Of a stretch of DNA of 64,000 bases, positions 45,166 to 54,431 are shown in pieces. Numbering within the stretch: position 1 is the stretch's first letter; each line of letters opens with the position of its first letter. A program made the translations under genes and the position numbers. The stretch spans positions 1 through 64,000 of the forward strand of contig JADHLF010000001.1 of the NCBI GenBank assembly GCA_016780825.1. Reading direction: 5' to 3'. This DNA comes from Planktomarina sp. Its GTDB lineage: Bacteria > Pseudomonadota > Alphaproteobacteria > Rhodobacterales > Rhodobacteraceae. The notes beneath the pieces are model-generated. The model saw nothing but the letters and a program-made list of their open reading frames with translations. It did no database searches and was not told where the DNA came from.

Positions 45166-46794
45166 TCAGTCTGGAATTTCAAACACCTGGCCGGGATAGA
45201 TCAAATCCGGGTCGCGGATACGCTCTTTGTTGGCCTCAAAGACTTTGAAATATTCAATACCGGCACCGTAGCTTTCCTTGGCAATAGCCCAGAGCGTGGA
45301 TCCCGGTTGCACGGTACGGACACGGAACGTCCGGGATGGCGTGCGCAAGGCCGCTGCGGTTTCCGCCGGCAGCCCTTCGGTCGCCACCGATCCGGCCTCC
45401 GAGCTTTGCTCATCTTGAGCGCCCAGCCCCGCAACTTCCGGCTGCACTGTAACGGCGCCTTGGGTCACAGCCTGCGCGTTATTTTTTTCAGGTGCAGTGT
45501 CCTCTTTGGGCGCCCCGGCGGGCGACGCATCCGAAGCCGAATCTGCATCCGCATCCACCGTTTCGCTGGCGGCGGCCTGGTCAGATGGCGCGGCCGGGCT
45601 CACCTCTTCTGACTCCTTGTCCGCCGCCATCAAATTGGCCAATTCTTCAGCAGCCTCGCGTTTGAACGGTGTTTCAGCGCGCGACACCACATCCCCTGCT
45701 GCGTTCAACTCATCAACCCGCAGGGTGTAAATTCCTGGCTCAATATCGCTCAACTCCAAGGACCAATATCCATCCGCAGCAATTTTACTTGTGGCAATGG
45801 ATTGATTATCCAAGTAAATCCGAACAAAATTGCCAGATTGACCACGCCCACCCAAAATCACAGCTCCATTCGAGCTATAAGAAATTGTGTCAATTGTGAC
45901 CGCAGGTTTGGCGGCACTGGGTGCCCCGTCCTGCAAAACCCGCACGCCATCTTCGTCGGCAAGAATGACCGTTGCGGGGGCTGGATCCGCTTTGGTTTCG
46001 GTTGATGCAACCTCTGTGGCCGCAGCCTCGTTTTCAGTTGCAAGCCCCTCTGACGCTGTCACCTCTTCAGCAACGGGGGGTTCGGCTTCAGCAACCGGGG
46101 GTTCGGTTTCAGCAACTGTGGATTCGGGGCTCTGTGTGGCAGCGGCGACCACTGTGGCAGGCGCGACAAAGACGGTTTGAACGGAGACAACGGGGCCGGA
46201 GCCATCCTCTGCATAGAGATGTAGCTTCAGGCTCTGCTGATCAGCGGTCGGCGGAAGGAAGGCGAACATGACAAACTGACCGTTGCCGCTCAAATCTGCG
46301 CGCGCCTCAGGCTGTTCAACCCCGTCCACGCTCAAAATCACATAGCCGCGCCCCGCCGCTTGACCCGCAATGAGCGCAGATCCGTCATCCTCAATGCGTA
46401 CAACATCAAACTTTGGCGCGGCCAACGCATTGCTCATGGGTTCGGTGGGCGTATCAGCACTGGCTGCCTCCGATTGACCGTCGCGCGCCGTCTGATCCGG
46501 CGCCGCCTCGGAGGTGGCAGGGTCGGACGCGGCGGCGGCCTTCTCCTCGCCCGGGGTGTCAGCTTCGGCCTCACCATCTGCCGCAGCTTCGGCCTCAGTC
46601 TCAGCGCCCGCTTCGCTCACGCCAGGTGCAGGCGCCGCAGCCTCCTCAACAGAGGGGCTGCCGCGCATGGGATCGACAGCAGCGCGAATTTGCGGATAAA
46701 ACCACCAGAGCAAAAACAAACCCAACACCCCAGCCACAATTGCCGCAGTGTTGCGTGATTTTACGGCCTCTTTTTTCTTATCAATCAAACTCAT
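45166..46794 (-). CDS. Membrane-anchored LysM protein with Ig-like modules and Ala/Glu/Pro-rich linkers
   Basis: The 542-residue protein has an N-terminal membrane helix (about 17-32), a long acidic Ala/Glu/Pro-rich region, two beta-rich modules (one around GRGYVILSVDGVEQPEARADL, another around NFVRIYLDNQSIATSKIAADGYW split by linkers) and a C-terminal LysM domain beginning VQPGSTLWAIAKESYG. LysM binds peptidoglycan, so this probably spans from inner membrane to cell wall. One linker contains three 21-base tandem repeats. Its job is unknown; it lies upstream of the ABC exporter and divergent from the LOG gene. Confidence 0.85.
   Translation of the reverse strand: MSLIDKKKEAVKSRNTAAIVAGVLGLFLLWWFYPQIRAAVDPMRGSPSVEEAAAPAPGVSEAGAETEAEAAADGEAEADTPGEEKAAAASDPATSEAAPDQTARDGQSEAASADTPTEPMSNALAAPKFDVVRIEDDGSALIAGQAAGRGYVILSVDGVEQPEARADLSGNGQFVMFAFLPPTADQQSLKLHLYAEDGSGPVVSVQTVFVAPATVVAAATQSPESTVAETEPPVAEAEPPVAEEVTASEGLATENEAAATEVASTETKADPAPATVILADEDGVRVLQDGAPSAAKPAVTIDTISYSSNGAVILGGRGQSGNFVRIYLDNQSIATSKIAADGYWSLELSDIEPGIYTLRVDELNAAGDVVSRAETPFKREAAEELANLMAADKESEEVSPAAPSDQAAASETVDADADSASDASPAGAPKEDTAPEKNNAQAVTQGAVTVQPEVAGLGAQDEQSSEAGSVATEGLPAETAAALRTPSRTFRVRTVQPGSTLWAIAKESYGAGIEYFKVFEANKERIRDPDLIYPGQVFEIPD
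46066..46128 (-). repeat. Three tandem 21-base repeats within the LysM protein gene
   Basis: Units 46066-46086, 46087-46107 and 46108-46128 each read approximately TTCAGCAACGGGGGGTTCGG and encode a repeated seven-residue unit like PPVAEAE on the minus strand. The third copy is diverged. Copy number could vary between strains. Confidence 0.85.
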
Positions 46795-46874
46795 TTACCT
46801 GCATTCCCCCAGTCACTGTCCTATGCTATCAGTCACAACTAACCTGTCCAGCAAGAACTAAGGAAATCCTTAAT

Positions 46875-47435
46875 ATGTCGAAATCAATTTGTGTTTTTTG
46901 TGGTGCGCGTATGGGCAATAACCCTGCTTTTGAACAGGCGGCGCAAGATTTAGGAGAGATCTTGGCAAAAAATAGCTGGCGCCTCGTCTATGGTGCAGGC
47001 GATATCGGCTTAATGGGCGCGGTGGCCAATAGCGCGCAGGCCTCGGGCGCATCCACATTTGGCGTCATTCCAGAGTATCTGATGCAGCGAGAAGTTGGCA
47101 AGCAAGATGTGGATCGGTTCATTGTGACAGATGATATGCACAGCCGCAAAAAACTCATGTTCATCAACAGCGATGCAGTGGTCTTGCTGCCAGGCGGGGC
47201 GGGCTCGTTGGACGAATTTTTTGAAGTTTTGACCTGGGCACAGTTGGGGCTGCACAGCCGCCCCATTATCGTGGCCAATATTGAAGGCTATTGGCAACCC
47301 ATGCTCACCATGGTGGATCACGTCATCGCCTCAGGCTTCGCCGATGCCAGTTTGCGCAGCCTATTTTGTGTGACTCAAACCGTGGATGAGATCGAGACGC
47401 TCTTGCGCTCTGCCCTAAACACCGCCAACCAATAA
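46875..47435 (+). CDS. LOG-family nucleoside 5'-monophosphate phosphoribohydrolase (TIGR00730 type)
   Basis: The 186-residue Rossmann-fold protein starts MSKSICVFCGARMG and has the YGAGDIGLMG loop and the family's PGGxGTxxE motif as PGGAGSLDE (106-114), with Ser for Thr. Family members release the base from (cytokinin) nucleotides or other nucleoside monophosphates. AAGGAAAT precedes the ATG at 46875. Its last 61 bases overlap the 3' end of rarD on the opposite strand. Confidence 0.9.
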   Translation: MSKSICVFCGARMGNNPAFEQAAQDLGEILAKNSWRLVYGAGDIGLMGAVANSAQASGASTFGVIPEYLMQREVGKQDVDRFIVTDDMHSRKKLMFINSDAVVLLPGGAGSLDEFFEVLTWAQLGLHSRPIIVANIEGYWQPMLTMVDHVIASGFADASLRSLFCVTQTVDEIETLLRSALNTANQ

Positions 47436-48253
47436 AAGACCAAAGCCATCCAAATCAGTACAATGGCAATGACATGCCAGCCCGTGATCACCTCCCCCAA
47501 GATCACGATCGCACAGAAATATTGCAAGATCGGGTTGAGATATTGCACCAATCCAACGGTCGCCATCGGCACGCGCTGTGTTGCATAGGTCATGAGCACA
47601 AGCGGGCCGGCGGTGATCAGCCCCGAAAACATCAGGGTCAAAAGCGTTTTTGTGTCTGGAAGATCGGCAAACCCGTAGAGATACCCCACAGCAAACGGCA
47701 GCAATAACACCACCTCTAGCGTCACTGAGACCACGGAATCCTCTTTGATGATCCGCTTGAGCAGACCATAAATTCCGAAGCTCAAAGAAATCATCAATGC
47801 CAACCAGGGCGCCGCGCCCAGGCCGATGGTCAAAACCAGCACAGCCACGCAGGCCAAAGCAATGGCAACCCATTGCAACGCCGATAGGGTTTCACGAAAG
47901 GCCACAAACCCCAAAAGAACCATGACGAGCGGGAAGATGTAATAGCCCAGAGAGGATTCCGTCACCCGCCCCACGCCCACAGAAAAGATGAACACATACC
48001 AATTGATGGCAATCATCACTCCCGCCAAGAGAATAAGACCCATGGTCTTGGGCTGTCTGACAACCTGCAACGTTTGGCGCGTGCGGCCGGTCAGGACCAG
48101 CAAAGTGACAAAAGTCACAACCGACCACAGCGTGCGATGCGCCAAGATCTCCGCCGGGCCAATGGATTGGAACAGCGCGTAATATAGCGGCGACAGGCCC
48201 CAGGCGAGACAGGCCAAAACCATCGCAAGGGTGCCTTTAGCAAATTGTGTCAT
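47375..48253 (-). CDS. rarD: EamA-family transporter RarD
   Basis: The 292-residue membrane protein has about ten helices and RarD features: the start GTLAMVLACLAWGLSPLYYALFQSIGPAEILAHR, the VFIFSVGVGRVTESSLGYYI stretch and LVLMTYATQRVPMATVGLVQYLNPILQ. It is a DMT transporter whose natural substrate is uncertain. The C-terminal 20 codons overlap the end of the LOG gene tail to tail. Confidence 0.9.
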   Translation of the reverse strand: MTQFAKGTLAMVLACLAWGLSPLYYALFQSIGPAEILAHRTLWSVVTFVTLLVLTGRTRQTLQVVRQPKTMGLILLAGVMIAINWYVFIFSVGVGRVTESSLGYYIFPLVMVLLGFVAFRETLSALQWVAIALACVAVLVLTIGLGAAPWLALMISLSFGIYGLLKRIIKEDSVVSVTLEVVLLLPFAVGYLYGFADLPDTKTLLTLMFSGLITAGPLVLMTYATQRVPMATVGLVQYLNPILQYFCAIVILGEVITGWHVIAIVLIWMALVFYWLAVFRAERKSVSISSTV

Positions 48254-48290
48254 GCCGCCCCATCCTCACATGCGGTTGTCATTCACCCCA

Positions 48291-48328
48291 CGAAAATGGC
48301 CTGCTCAAGACGACTTCAGCAGGCCATT
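48291..48328 (-). terminator. Terminator of the superoxide dismutase gene
   Basis: A perfect 11-bp stem (48295-48305 with 48318-48328) with a 12-base loop is followed on the minus strand by TTTTCG, about 25 bases after the sodB stop. Confidence 0.82.
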
Positions 48329-48352
48329 CTAACGCAGCGTTTTGCCAGGGTC

Positions 48353-48952
48353 TTACAGACGACCGGCGACGTTTTCCCAATTGACCAAATTGTCGAGGAA
48401 GTTTGACAGGTAAACCGGGCGTTTGTTCCGGAAATCAATGTAATAGGAATGCTCCCAAACATCACATCCCAGCAGTGCAGTTTGGCCAAAGCACAATGGG
48501 TTTACGCCGTTTTCTGTCTTCGTCACCGCCAAAGACCCATCGGCATTTTTCACGAGCCAGCACCAGCCGGAGCCGAATTGCCCAGCACCGGCCGCTGAGA
48601 AGGCTGATTTGAAATCTGCCACTGAGCCGAAGTTTTCGACCAAAGCGGACTCCAATACGCCAGGCATTTTGCTCTCGCCCGGGCCCATCATTTCCCAAAA
48701 CTGGTTGTGATTCCACAATTGGCTGATGTTGTTGAAAATGCCGTTCTGAGCCACAGAGGAGGCATTATAGGTGCCGACGATGATCTCTTCGAGCGATTTG
48801 CCCTCCCACTCAGTGCCAGCGATGGCGGCGTTGCCATTCGTGACATAGGCGTTGTGGTGCAGGTCATGGTGGAATTCCAATGTCTCAGCGGACATGCCTT
48901 TGGAAGCCAAGGCGTCGTGGGCATAGGGAAGATCAGGTAGTGTGAAAGCCAT
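48353..48952 (-). CDS. sodB: Superoxide dismutase, iron type
   Basis: The 199-residue enzyme converts superoxide to H2O2 and O2 in the cytoplasm. Metal ligands are H28, H82, D164 and H168 (in DVWEHSYYID). The outer-sphere glutamine is Q78 in the N-terminal half (SQLWNHNQFW), the position typical of Fe rather than Mn enzymes. GAAAGG lies 12 bases or so before the ATG. It is a single gene with its own terminator, downstream of the sox operon on the same strand. Confidence 0.95.
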   Translation of the reverse strand: MAFTLPDLPYAHDALASKGMSAETLEFHHDLHHNAYVTNGNAAIAGTEWEGKSLEEIIVGTYNASSVAQNGIFNNISQLWNHNQFWEMMGPGESKMPGVLESALVENFGSVADFKSAFSAAGAGQFGSGWCWLVKNADGSLAVTKTENGVNPLCFGQTALLGCDVWEHSYYIDFRNKRPVYLSNFLDNLVNWENVAGRL

Positions 48953-49055
48953 ATCAGCGATCCTTTCAATGATGAATTGGTCTGTGCTGCCACAGGCTAT
49001 ATAAGCAATTTGTACAGAACAAAATGCTCTTTGAGCCTGATGGGCAAAAATAGGC

Positions 49056-49604
49056 TTAGCTCTGCGCCCTCACTTCCGAACCTGGCTTGGCGGCACCGCA
49101 CAGAAGTGCGAAGGCATAATCTTGCACCGATCGGAAACAAATCAGGCTCAGCCGATCCTCTTGCTCCACGAAAATCGCGCCCGCAACTTGGGCAAAGCGG
49201 GTGCGGGCAAAACCGCCCACAGGAAACTGCGCGGCCGAGACATCCATAGGCGCCAATTTGGCCACCACCTCGCGGGCCGAGCCGCCTTCGATGGTGAAAC
49301 GTGCACGGGCATCAGACACATCCGCCAGCAAATAATGCAGCCCGTCCAAGGCCTGCTCCAAGGCAGCAAAAGCCGCGCCACCCTCATCTTTTGGCATCAT
49401 GATCAGCAGCTCATCGGGCGACATCCAGGCCAGATGCGTCTCGCCGTTCTGCGCATAGGTTCCGCGTTTCGGCACCGCAGTGCTCAGACAGGTTTTCAAT
49501 GCCGCCTTCACCTTACTCGAGGCCAGATTGGCCCGCAGGGTGAACATGCTGTGATCGCAGGTCTGGCGAATGGTGACATAGCCTTGAAATTCACGCTCAG
49601 ACAT
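49056..49604 (-). CDS. soxG: Sarcosine oxidase gamma subunit
   Basis: The 182-residue protein resembles the gamma subunit of heterotetrameric sarcosine oxidase, with TIRQTCDHSMFTLRANL near the start, the WMSPDELLIM stretch, DVSDARARFTIEGG and FPVGGFARTRFAQV. The subunit has a structural role next to the folate-binding part of alpha. The ATG at 49604 overlaps the end of soxA by 8 bases. Confidence 0.92.
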   Translation of the reverse strand: MSEREFQGYVTIRQTCDHSMFTLRANLASSKVKAALKTCLSTAVPKRGTYAQNGETHLAWMSPDELLIMMPKDEGGAAFAALEQALDGLHYLLADVSDARARFTIEGGSAREVVAKLAPMDVSAAQFPVGGFARTRFAQVAGAIFVEQEDRLSLICFRSVQDYAFALLCGAAKPGSEVRAQS

Positions 49605-52600
49605 TGGCTTTCTCCCCTTCTGGGTCATAAAACACTGGGCTTACAATTTTCGCCGGCACGGGGCTGGCGCCAATTTTTGTAAAGGAAATCACCTCGCCCA
49701 TCCGCTCTGGTCCCTTATGAACCAGCCCCATGGCAATGCCCCTGCCGAAGGTTGGCGAATAATATGTCGAGGTCACGCGGCCCTGGGTATTGCCTTGCCC
49801 ATTCGCATTGGTGCCCTCCGCAATGGCATAGGCACCATCTTCGAGCACCGAGCCGTCCAAAGTCTCGAGACCCACCAATTGCCAGCGATCCGGATTGTCC
49901 ATGAAGCTGCGCTGTTGTGCGCGTTTTCCGAGGAAATCCTCCTTTTTCTTGGAGATCGCCCAGCTGAGACCCAGATCTTGCGGGATCACTGTGCCATCGG
50001 TCTCATCGCCAATCATGATAAAGCCCTTTTCAGCCCGCATGATGTGCAAACATTCCGTGCCATAGGGCATTGCGCCAAACTCAGCGCCCGCTTCCATAAG
50101 CATTTCCCAAAAGGCCAGACCTTGATTGGCCGGCACCGCAATTTCGTACGACAGCTCGCCCGAGAAAGAGATGCGATAGGCGCGGCAATCAATCCCGCCA
50201 ATCGTCCCATCCGCCCAGGCCATAAAGGGCAAGCGCTCTGCGGACACATCCATGCCGCCCAGTTTTTCCAATAATTTTCGGGCATTGGGGCCAACCACTG
50301 CAACCTGAGCCAATTGCTCAGTCACATTGACGACCCAGACCTTCCAATCCCACCATTCGGTTTGCAGCCATTCTTCCATATGGGCATGAATGCGATCTGC
50401 GCCGCCCGAAGTGGTGTGACACAGCCAGGTTTGCTCATCAATCCGCGCCACCACACCGTCATCGGACAAAAAGCCGTTTTCTGTGCACATGAGCCCATAG
50501 CGGCAGCGTCCCGGCTGCAGGTTCGACATCATATTCGTATACATCATATCAAGGAATTTTCCTGCATCCGGGCCTTTGACAATGATTTTGCCAAGGGTGG
50601 AGGCATCCAGAAGCCCCAATTTTTCGCGGGTATTGGTCACTTCGCGCTCAACAGCCTGGGCCACAGTTTCAGTGCCGCGCATATAGGCGTAGGGCCGCCG
50701 CCAGCCGCCCACCGGCTCCCAATCCGCCCCATGGCTGTCATGCCAAGCATGCATCGGCGTCTTGCGCACCGGCTGAAACAACTCTCCCCGCGCTTCGCCC
50801 GCCAGAGAGGCCATGGATATCGGCGTATAGGGAGGGCGGAACGTTGTGGTGCCCACATCTGGAATTTGCGCGTTAAGCGATTTGGACAAGATTGCAAGCC
50901 CATTGATATTGCTTAACTTTCCCTGATCGGTCGCCATGCCAAGCGTGGTATAGCGCTTGGCATGTTCGACGCTTTCAAACCCTTCTTGGGCCGCCAATTG
51001 CACATCGCTGACCTTCACATCGTTTTGGAAATCAAGCCAAGCCTTCGAGCGCAGCGCATAGCTGGCCCCCTGCGGCATCAACCAGACCGGCGAGAGCGGC
51101 GATTCTGCGGCGTCTTCGGCCACGGGCACGGCCACTTTCTTGACCTTGCCGCCCGCCGCGCGCCCGGCCGCCCGCCCCTGTTCGGCGGCATCCTCAAGCA
51201 CCGCTGCGCTGCGCAAATGCCCATTGGCCAGGCCCGCCGCTTTGACAAAACCAGCCCCATCCGCTCCCAAGGGCGGATGATCAGCATCAGGGCGGAACAT
51301 AGCTTGATCGGCATCCCAAATCAGCTTGCCCCCACAATGGGACCAAAGATGCACCACGGGCGACCAACCACCGGACATAGCCACCACATCACATGCGACC
51401 TCTTCGAGCACGGCGCCTTCACCGGCCTGTGCACAGATCTGCACCCCGGTGACACGTTTGCCACCTTTAACTTTCGCAATGCCGCGGCCAAGGGCCACGC
51501 GGATGCCAGCGGCCTGGGCCGCTTCCATAAAGGCCCCGCCCCCTTCGGGCCGCGCATCGACGATCAGCGGCACCTCAAGGCCGGCCTCTCGCAAACAAAG
51601 CGCTGTGCGATAGGCGTCATCATTATTGGTGACAACCACAGTGCGATCACCTGGGGACACCGCGAAATTCACAACATAGTCGCGCACCGCAGAGGCCAGC
51701 ATAACGCCAGGAATATCATTACCAGCGAAAGACAGCGGCCGCTCAATAGCGCCTGTGGCGGTCACAATCTGTTTACAGCGCACGCGCCACAATCGGTGGC
51801 GCGGCCGCCCATCTCCGGGAGTGTGATCGGCGATACGCTCATAGGCCAAAGCATATCCGTGGTCATAGACCCCAGAGCCTTGGGTGCGGTTGCGGATCAC
51901 AACATTGTCACAAGCGGCCAGCTCTGAGAGCGTTTGCGCAACCCAATCTTCGGCGGCCATACCGTCAACCACAACCCCATCCACCGGCGCGCGCCCGCCC
52001 CAATGGGCAGTTTGCTCGACCAGCAAAACCCGAACTCCGGTTGCCGCCGCCGAGCGCGCAGCCTGCAGCCCGGCAATTCCGCCGCCCACCACCATCACCT
52101 CGCAATGATGATAATAATGCTCATAGCTGTCTTGGTCCCGCGCCTTTGGCGCCTTGCCCAGACCTGCGGAATGACGAATGATCGGCTCATAAATATGCTT
52201 CCAAAAGGAGCGCGGATGAATGAACATCTTATAATAAAAGCCAGCCGGCAAAAAACGCGACAATTTCGAATTGATGGCACCCAGGTCAAATTCCAATGAG
52301 GGAAAATGATTTTGGGACGCAGCCGTCAGACCGGCAAAGGTTTCCGTGGTTGTGGCGCGCGCATTGGGTTCAAACCCGCTCTCAACGCCCAGGTTGATCA
52401 ACGCATTGGGCTCCTCGCCACCGGAAGCTACAACGCCGCGCGGGCGGTGATATTTGAAAGAGCGCCCCATCAGCATTTGATCATTGGCCAAAAGCGAGGC
52501 CGCCAAAGTATCGCCCTCAAAGCAGGACATAACCTTGCCATTGAAGGTGAAGGAAAGCGCTTTGGCGCGGTTGATCAACCGGCCATGGTTGGCAAGACGG

Positions 52601-52608
52601 GTGCTCAT
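49597..52608 (-). CDS. soxA: Sarcosine oxidase alpha subunit
   Basis: The 1,003-residue alpha subunit has an N-terminal 2Fe-2S-ferredoxin-like region (CFEGDTLAASLLAN), a pyridine nucleotide-disulfide oxidoreductase module with VVGGGIAGLQAARSA near residue 180, and a C-terminal aminomethyltransferase-like half (about 600-1003) that binds tetrahydrofolate. The complex oxidises sarcosine to glycine, giving H2O2 and 5,10-methylene-tetrahydrofolate. The ATG at 52608 follows GGAG by 8 bases. Gene order on the strand is soxB-soxD-soxA-soxG. Confidence 0.96.
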   Translation of the reverse strand: MSTRLANHGRLINRAKALSFTFNGKVMSCFEGDTLAASLLANDQMLMGRSFKYHRPRGVVASGGEEPNALINLGVESGFEPNARATTTETFAGLTAASQNHFPSLEFDLGAINSKLSRFLPAGFYYKMFIHPRSFWKHIYEPIIRHSAGLGKAPKARDQDSYEHYYHHCEVMVVGGGIAGLQAARSAAATGVRVLLVEQTAHWGGRAPVDGVVVDGMAAEDWVAQTLSELAACDNVVIRNRTQGSGVYDHGYALAYERIADHTPGDGRPRHRLWRVRCKQIVTATGAIERPLSFAGNDIPGVMLASAVRDYVVNFAVSPGDRTVVVTNNDDAYRTALCLREAGLEVPLIVDARPEGGGAFMEAAQAAGIRVALGRGIAKVKGGKRVTGVQICAQAGEGAVLEEVACDVVAMSGGWSPVVHLWSHCGGKLIWDADQAMFRPDADHPPLGADGAGFVKAAGLANGHLRSAAVLEDAAEQGRAAGRAAGGKVKKVAVPVAEDAAESPLSPVWLMPQGASYALRSKAWLDFQNDVKVSDVQLAAQEGFESVEHAKRYTTLGMATDQGKLSNINGLAILSKSLNAQIPDVGTTTFRPPYTPISMASLAGEARGELFQPVRKTPMHAWHDSHGADWEPVGGWRRPYAYMRGTETVAQAVEREVTNTREKLGLLDASTLGKIIVKGPDAGKFLDMMYTNMMSNLQPGRCRYGLMCTENGFLSDDGVVARIDEQTWLCHTTSGGADRIHAHMEEWLQTEWWDWKVWVVNVTEQLAQVAVVGPNARKLLEKLGGMDVSAERLPFMAWADGTIGGIDCRAYRISFSGELSYEIAVPANQGLAFWEMLMEAGAEFGAMPYGTECLHIMRAEKGFIMIGDETDGTVIPQDLGLSWAISKKKEDFLGKRAQQRSFMDNPDRWQLVGLETLDGSVLEDGAYAIAEGTNANGQGNTQGRVTSTYYSPTFGRGIAMGLVHKGPERMGEVISFTKIGASPVPAKIVSPVFYDPEGEKANV

Positions 52609-52675
52609 TGGGCAGCTCCATTTTTGCAAAAATTATGCCGGCGTCTCGCAGGCTTAGGCGGTGAAAAGATGCGGG

Positions 52676-53005
52676 TCATGAAAAATCCCTCCAAGACCAA
52701 CCAGGCCGTTTGGCGCTGATCGCATCCTTGATGTCTTGAGGCGGCTCAAAGGTCTGGGCCTTATAGGTTCCAAAAACCTCCAGAGTGGCGGTGCAGCGGG
52801 CGGCATGAAACCATTTTCCGCATCCAGAGGCACAGCGCCAGCGCTCGAAATGCACCCCTTTGGGGTTTACCCGGCCAAATAAATAGCCCTCAAACTCTTC
52901 GTCCGTTGCGCCAGGTCCGAAGCGCTTCAAATGCGCCTCCCCACCAGCAGACAGTTCCGTTTCATCTTTGTCGCAGCCGCAATATGGGCAATTTAGGATG
53001 AGCAT
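52676..53005 (-). CDS. soxD: Sarcosine oxidase delta subunit, zinc protein
   Basis: The 109-residue subunit has C6 and C9 in NCPYCGC and C58 and C62 in WRCASGCGKWFH. In the characterised enzyme the zinc is held by three Cys and one His (positions 6, 9, 59 and 63 as I recall); here the residue expected to be His is Cys, so the site appears to be Cys4. The rest (FEGYLFGRVNPKGVHFERW) is canonical. It lies between soxB and soxA. Confidence 0.93.
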   Translation of the reverse strand: MLILNCPYCGCDKDETELSAGGEAHLKRFGPGATDEEFEGYLFGRVNPKGVHFERWRCASGCGKWFHAARCTATLEVFGTYKAQTFEPPQDIKDAISAKRPGWSWRDFS

Positions 53006-53069
53006 GGCAGGGCTCCCTTTGTCGAATTATGAAGGGTGATGCGAAGAAGGATATCGGTTCGGCAGGCCA

Positions 53070-54314
53070 TCAATGCGCCACCCCAGCGGCAACGCTTTCA
53101 TCAATAAACCGGCCAGCTCGAAAGCGGTCGAGACCAAATTGATCTGTGAGCGGGCTCTCTCCCTTGGCCATGAGCTCGGCAAATCCCCAACCCGATCCCG
53201 GAATGGCTTTGAACCCGCCGGTGCCCCAACCGCAGTTGATAAAGGTGTTGCCCAATGGGGTCTTGCTCAAAATCGGTGAGCGGTCCCCTGTGACATCGAC
53301 AATACCGCCCCAATGACGCAGCATCTTCAGGCGCGACACCATGGGGAAGGTTTCAATTAAAGCCCTCACAGTCTCTTCCAGATGATGAAATGAGCCGCGT
53401 TGTGTGTAGGCATTATAAGCGTCCGTGCCGCCGCCAATCACCATCTCGCCCTTGTCTGATTGGCTCATGTAGCCATGAACCGTATTGGCCATGACAACCA
53501 CATCCATGCAGGGTTTGATCGGCTCGCTCACCAAAGCCTGCAGCGGAACAGATTCAATAGGCAACTGAAAGCCCGCCATATTGGCCACCACCGAGGCATG
53601 TCCCGCCACAACCATCCCCAGTTTTTTGCACGCAATATGGCCGCGGCTGGTGTCAACCCCGGTCACAGTCCCGCCAGCTTGGGTGATGCCGGTCACTTCG
53701 GTTTTTTGCAAAATATGCATGCCCATATCGGTGCAAGCCCGCGCATAGCCCCATGCCACCGCGTCATGGCGCGCCGAGCCGCCGCGCGCTTGCCACAAAG
53801 CTCCCAGAACAGGATAACGCGGCCCGTCAATATTCATGATGGGACAGAGCTCTTTGACCCGAGCCGGCGAAATAAATTCGGTCTTCACGCCTTGCAGCGA
53901 ATTTGCATGGGCAGTGCGTTGATATCCGCGCACCTCATGATGGGTTTGCGCCAGCATCATCACGCCGCGGGGGCTAAACATCACATTATAGTTGAGATCT
54001 TGGCTCATCGTCTCATACAAAGAGCGCGCCTTTTCATAGATCGCAGCCGAAGGGTCTTGCAGGTAATTAGAGCGAATAATTGTCGTGTTGCGCCCGGTGT
54101 TGCCACCGCCCAGCCAGCCTTTTTCAATCACGGCCACATTGGTAATCCCGAAATTCTTGCCCAGATAATAGGCGGTCGCCAGGCCATGCCCGCCCGCGCC
54201 AATAATCACAACGTCATAGGCTTTTTTTGCCTCGGGATTGCCCCAGGTGCGGCCCCAACCGCTGTGTTGACGCATCGCCTCACGTGCGACAGCAAAGACT
54301 GAATTTCGCTTCAT
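53070..54314 (-). CDS. soxB: Sarcosine oxidase beta subunit
   Basis: The 414-residue flavoprotein oxidises sarcosine at its noncovalent FAD and passes electrons to covalently bound FMN. It has VVIIGAGGHGLATAYYLG near residue 35 and H183 in RHDAVAW, corresponding to the FMN-linked histidine of the family, and C-terminal GWGTGGFKAIPGSGW. It is the first gene of the sox operon and is divergent from ccmI; a 7-bp inverted repeat sits in the 168-base gap. No glyA, folD or regulator gene is adjacent. Confidence 0.96.
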   Translation of the reverse strand: MKRNSVFAVAREAMRQHSGWGRTWGNPEAKKAYDVVIIGAGGHGLATAYYLGKNFGITNVAVIEKGWLGGGNTGRNTTIIRSNYLQDPSAAIYEKARSLYETMSQDLNYNVMFSPRGVMMLAQTHHEVRGYQRTAHANSLQGVKTEFISPARVKELCPIMNIDGPRYPVLGALWQARGGSARHDAVAWGYARACTDMGMHILQKTEVTGITQAGGTVTGVDTSRGHIACKKLGMVVAGHASVVANMAGFQLPIESVPLQALVSEPIKPCMDVVVMANTVHGYMSQSDKGEMVIGGGTDAYNAYTQRGSFHHLEETVRALIETFPMVSRLKMLRHWGGIVDVTGDRSPILSKTPLGNTFINCGWGTGGFKAIPGSGWGFAELMAKGESPLTDQFGLDRFRAGRFIDESVAAGVAH

Positions 54315-54406
54315 TATAGAATCCCCCTTGGGTGCTTGCGCGTTATATCACTCAAAATGCCGCGACACAGCACCTCACCAGCGTCCTTGTGTGAAATTAT
54401 TGCGAC

Positions 54407-54431
54407 ATTGCTCGTTCCCATATAGAGCAAT
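54407..54431. promoter_or_regulatory. Inverted repeat between soxB and ccmI, possible operator
   Basis: ATTGCTC (54407-54413) and GAGCAAT (54425-54431) are perfect 7-bp arms separated by 11 bases. The spacing is compatible with a dimeric regulator such as a LysR- or AraC-type protein. It lies about 95 bases upstream of soxB and about 52 bases upstream of ccmI, so it could control either. The regulator is not in the window. Confidence 0.45.

Noticed and set aside
46066..46128. 21-base repeats as a CRISPR-like array
   Set aside because: The units are contiguous without spacers and in frame within a coding region.
51326..51927. Long antisense ORFs opposite soxA, and similar ones opposite acnA, der, purB and the RND permease
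   Set aside because: They are shadows of codon bias in GC-rich coding DNA, with low-complexity His/Arg-rich translations and no start signals.
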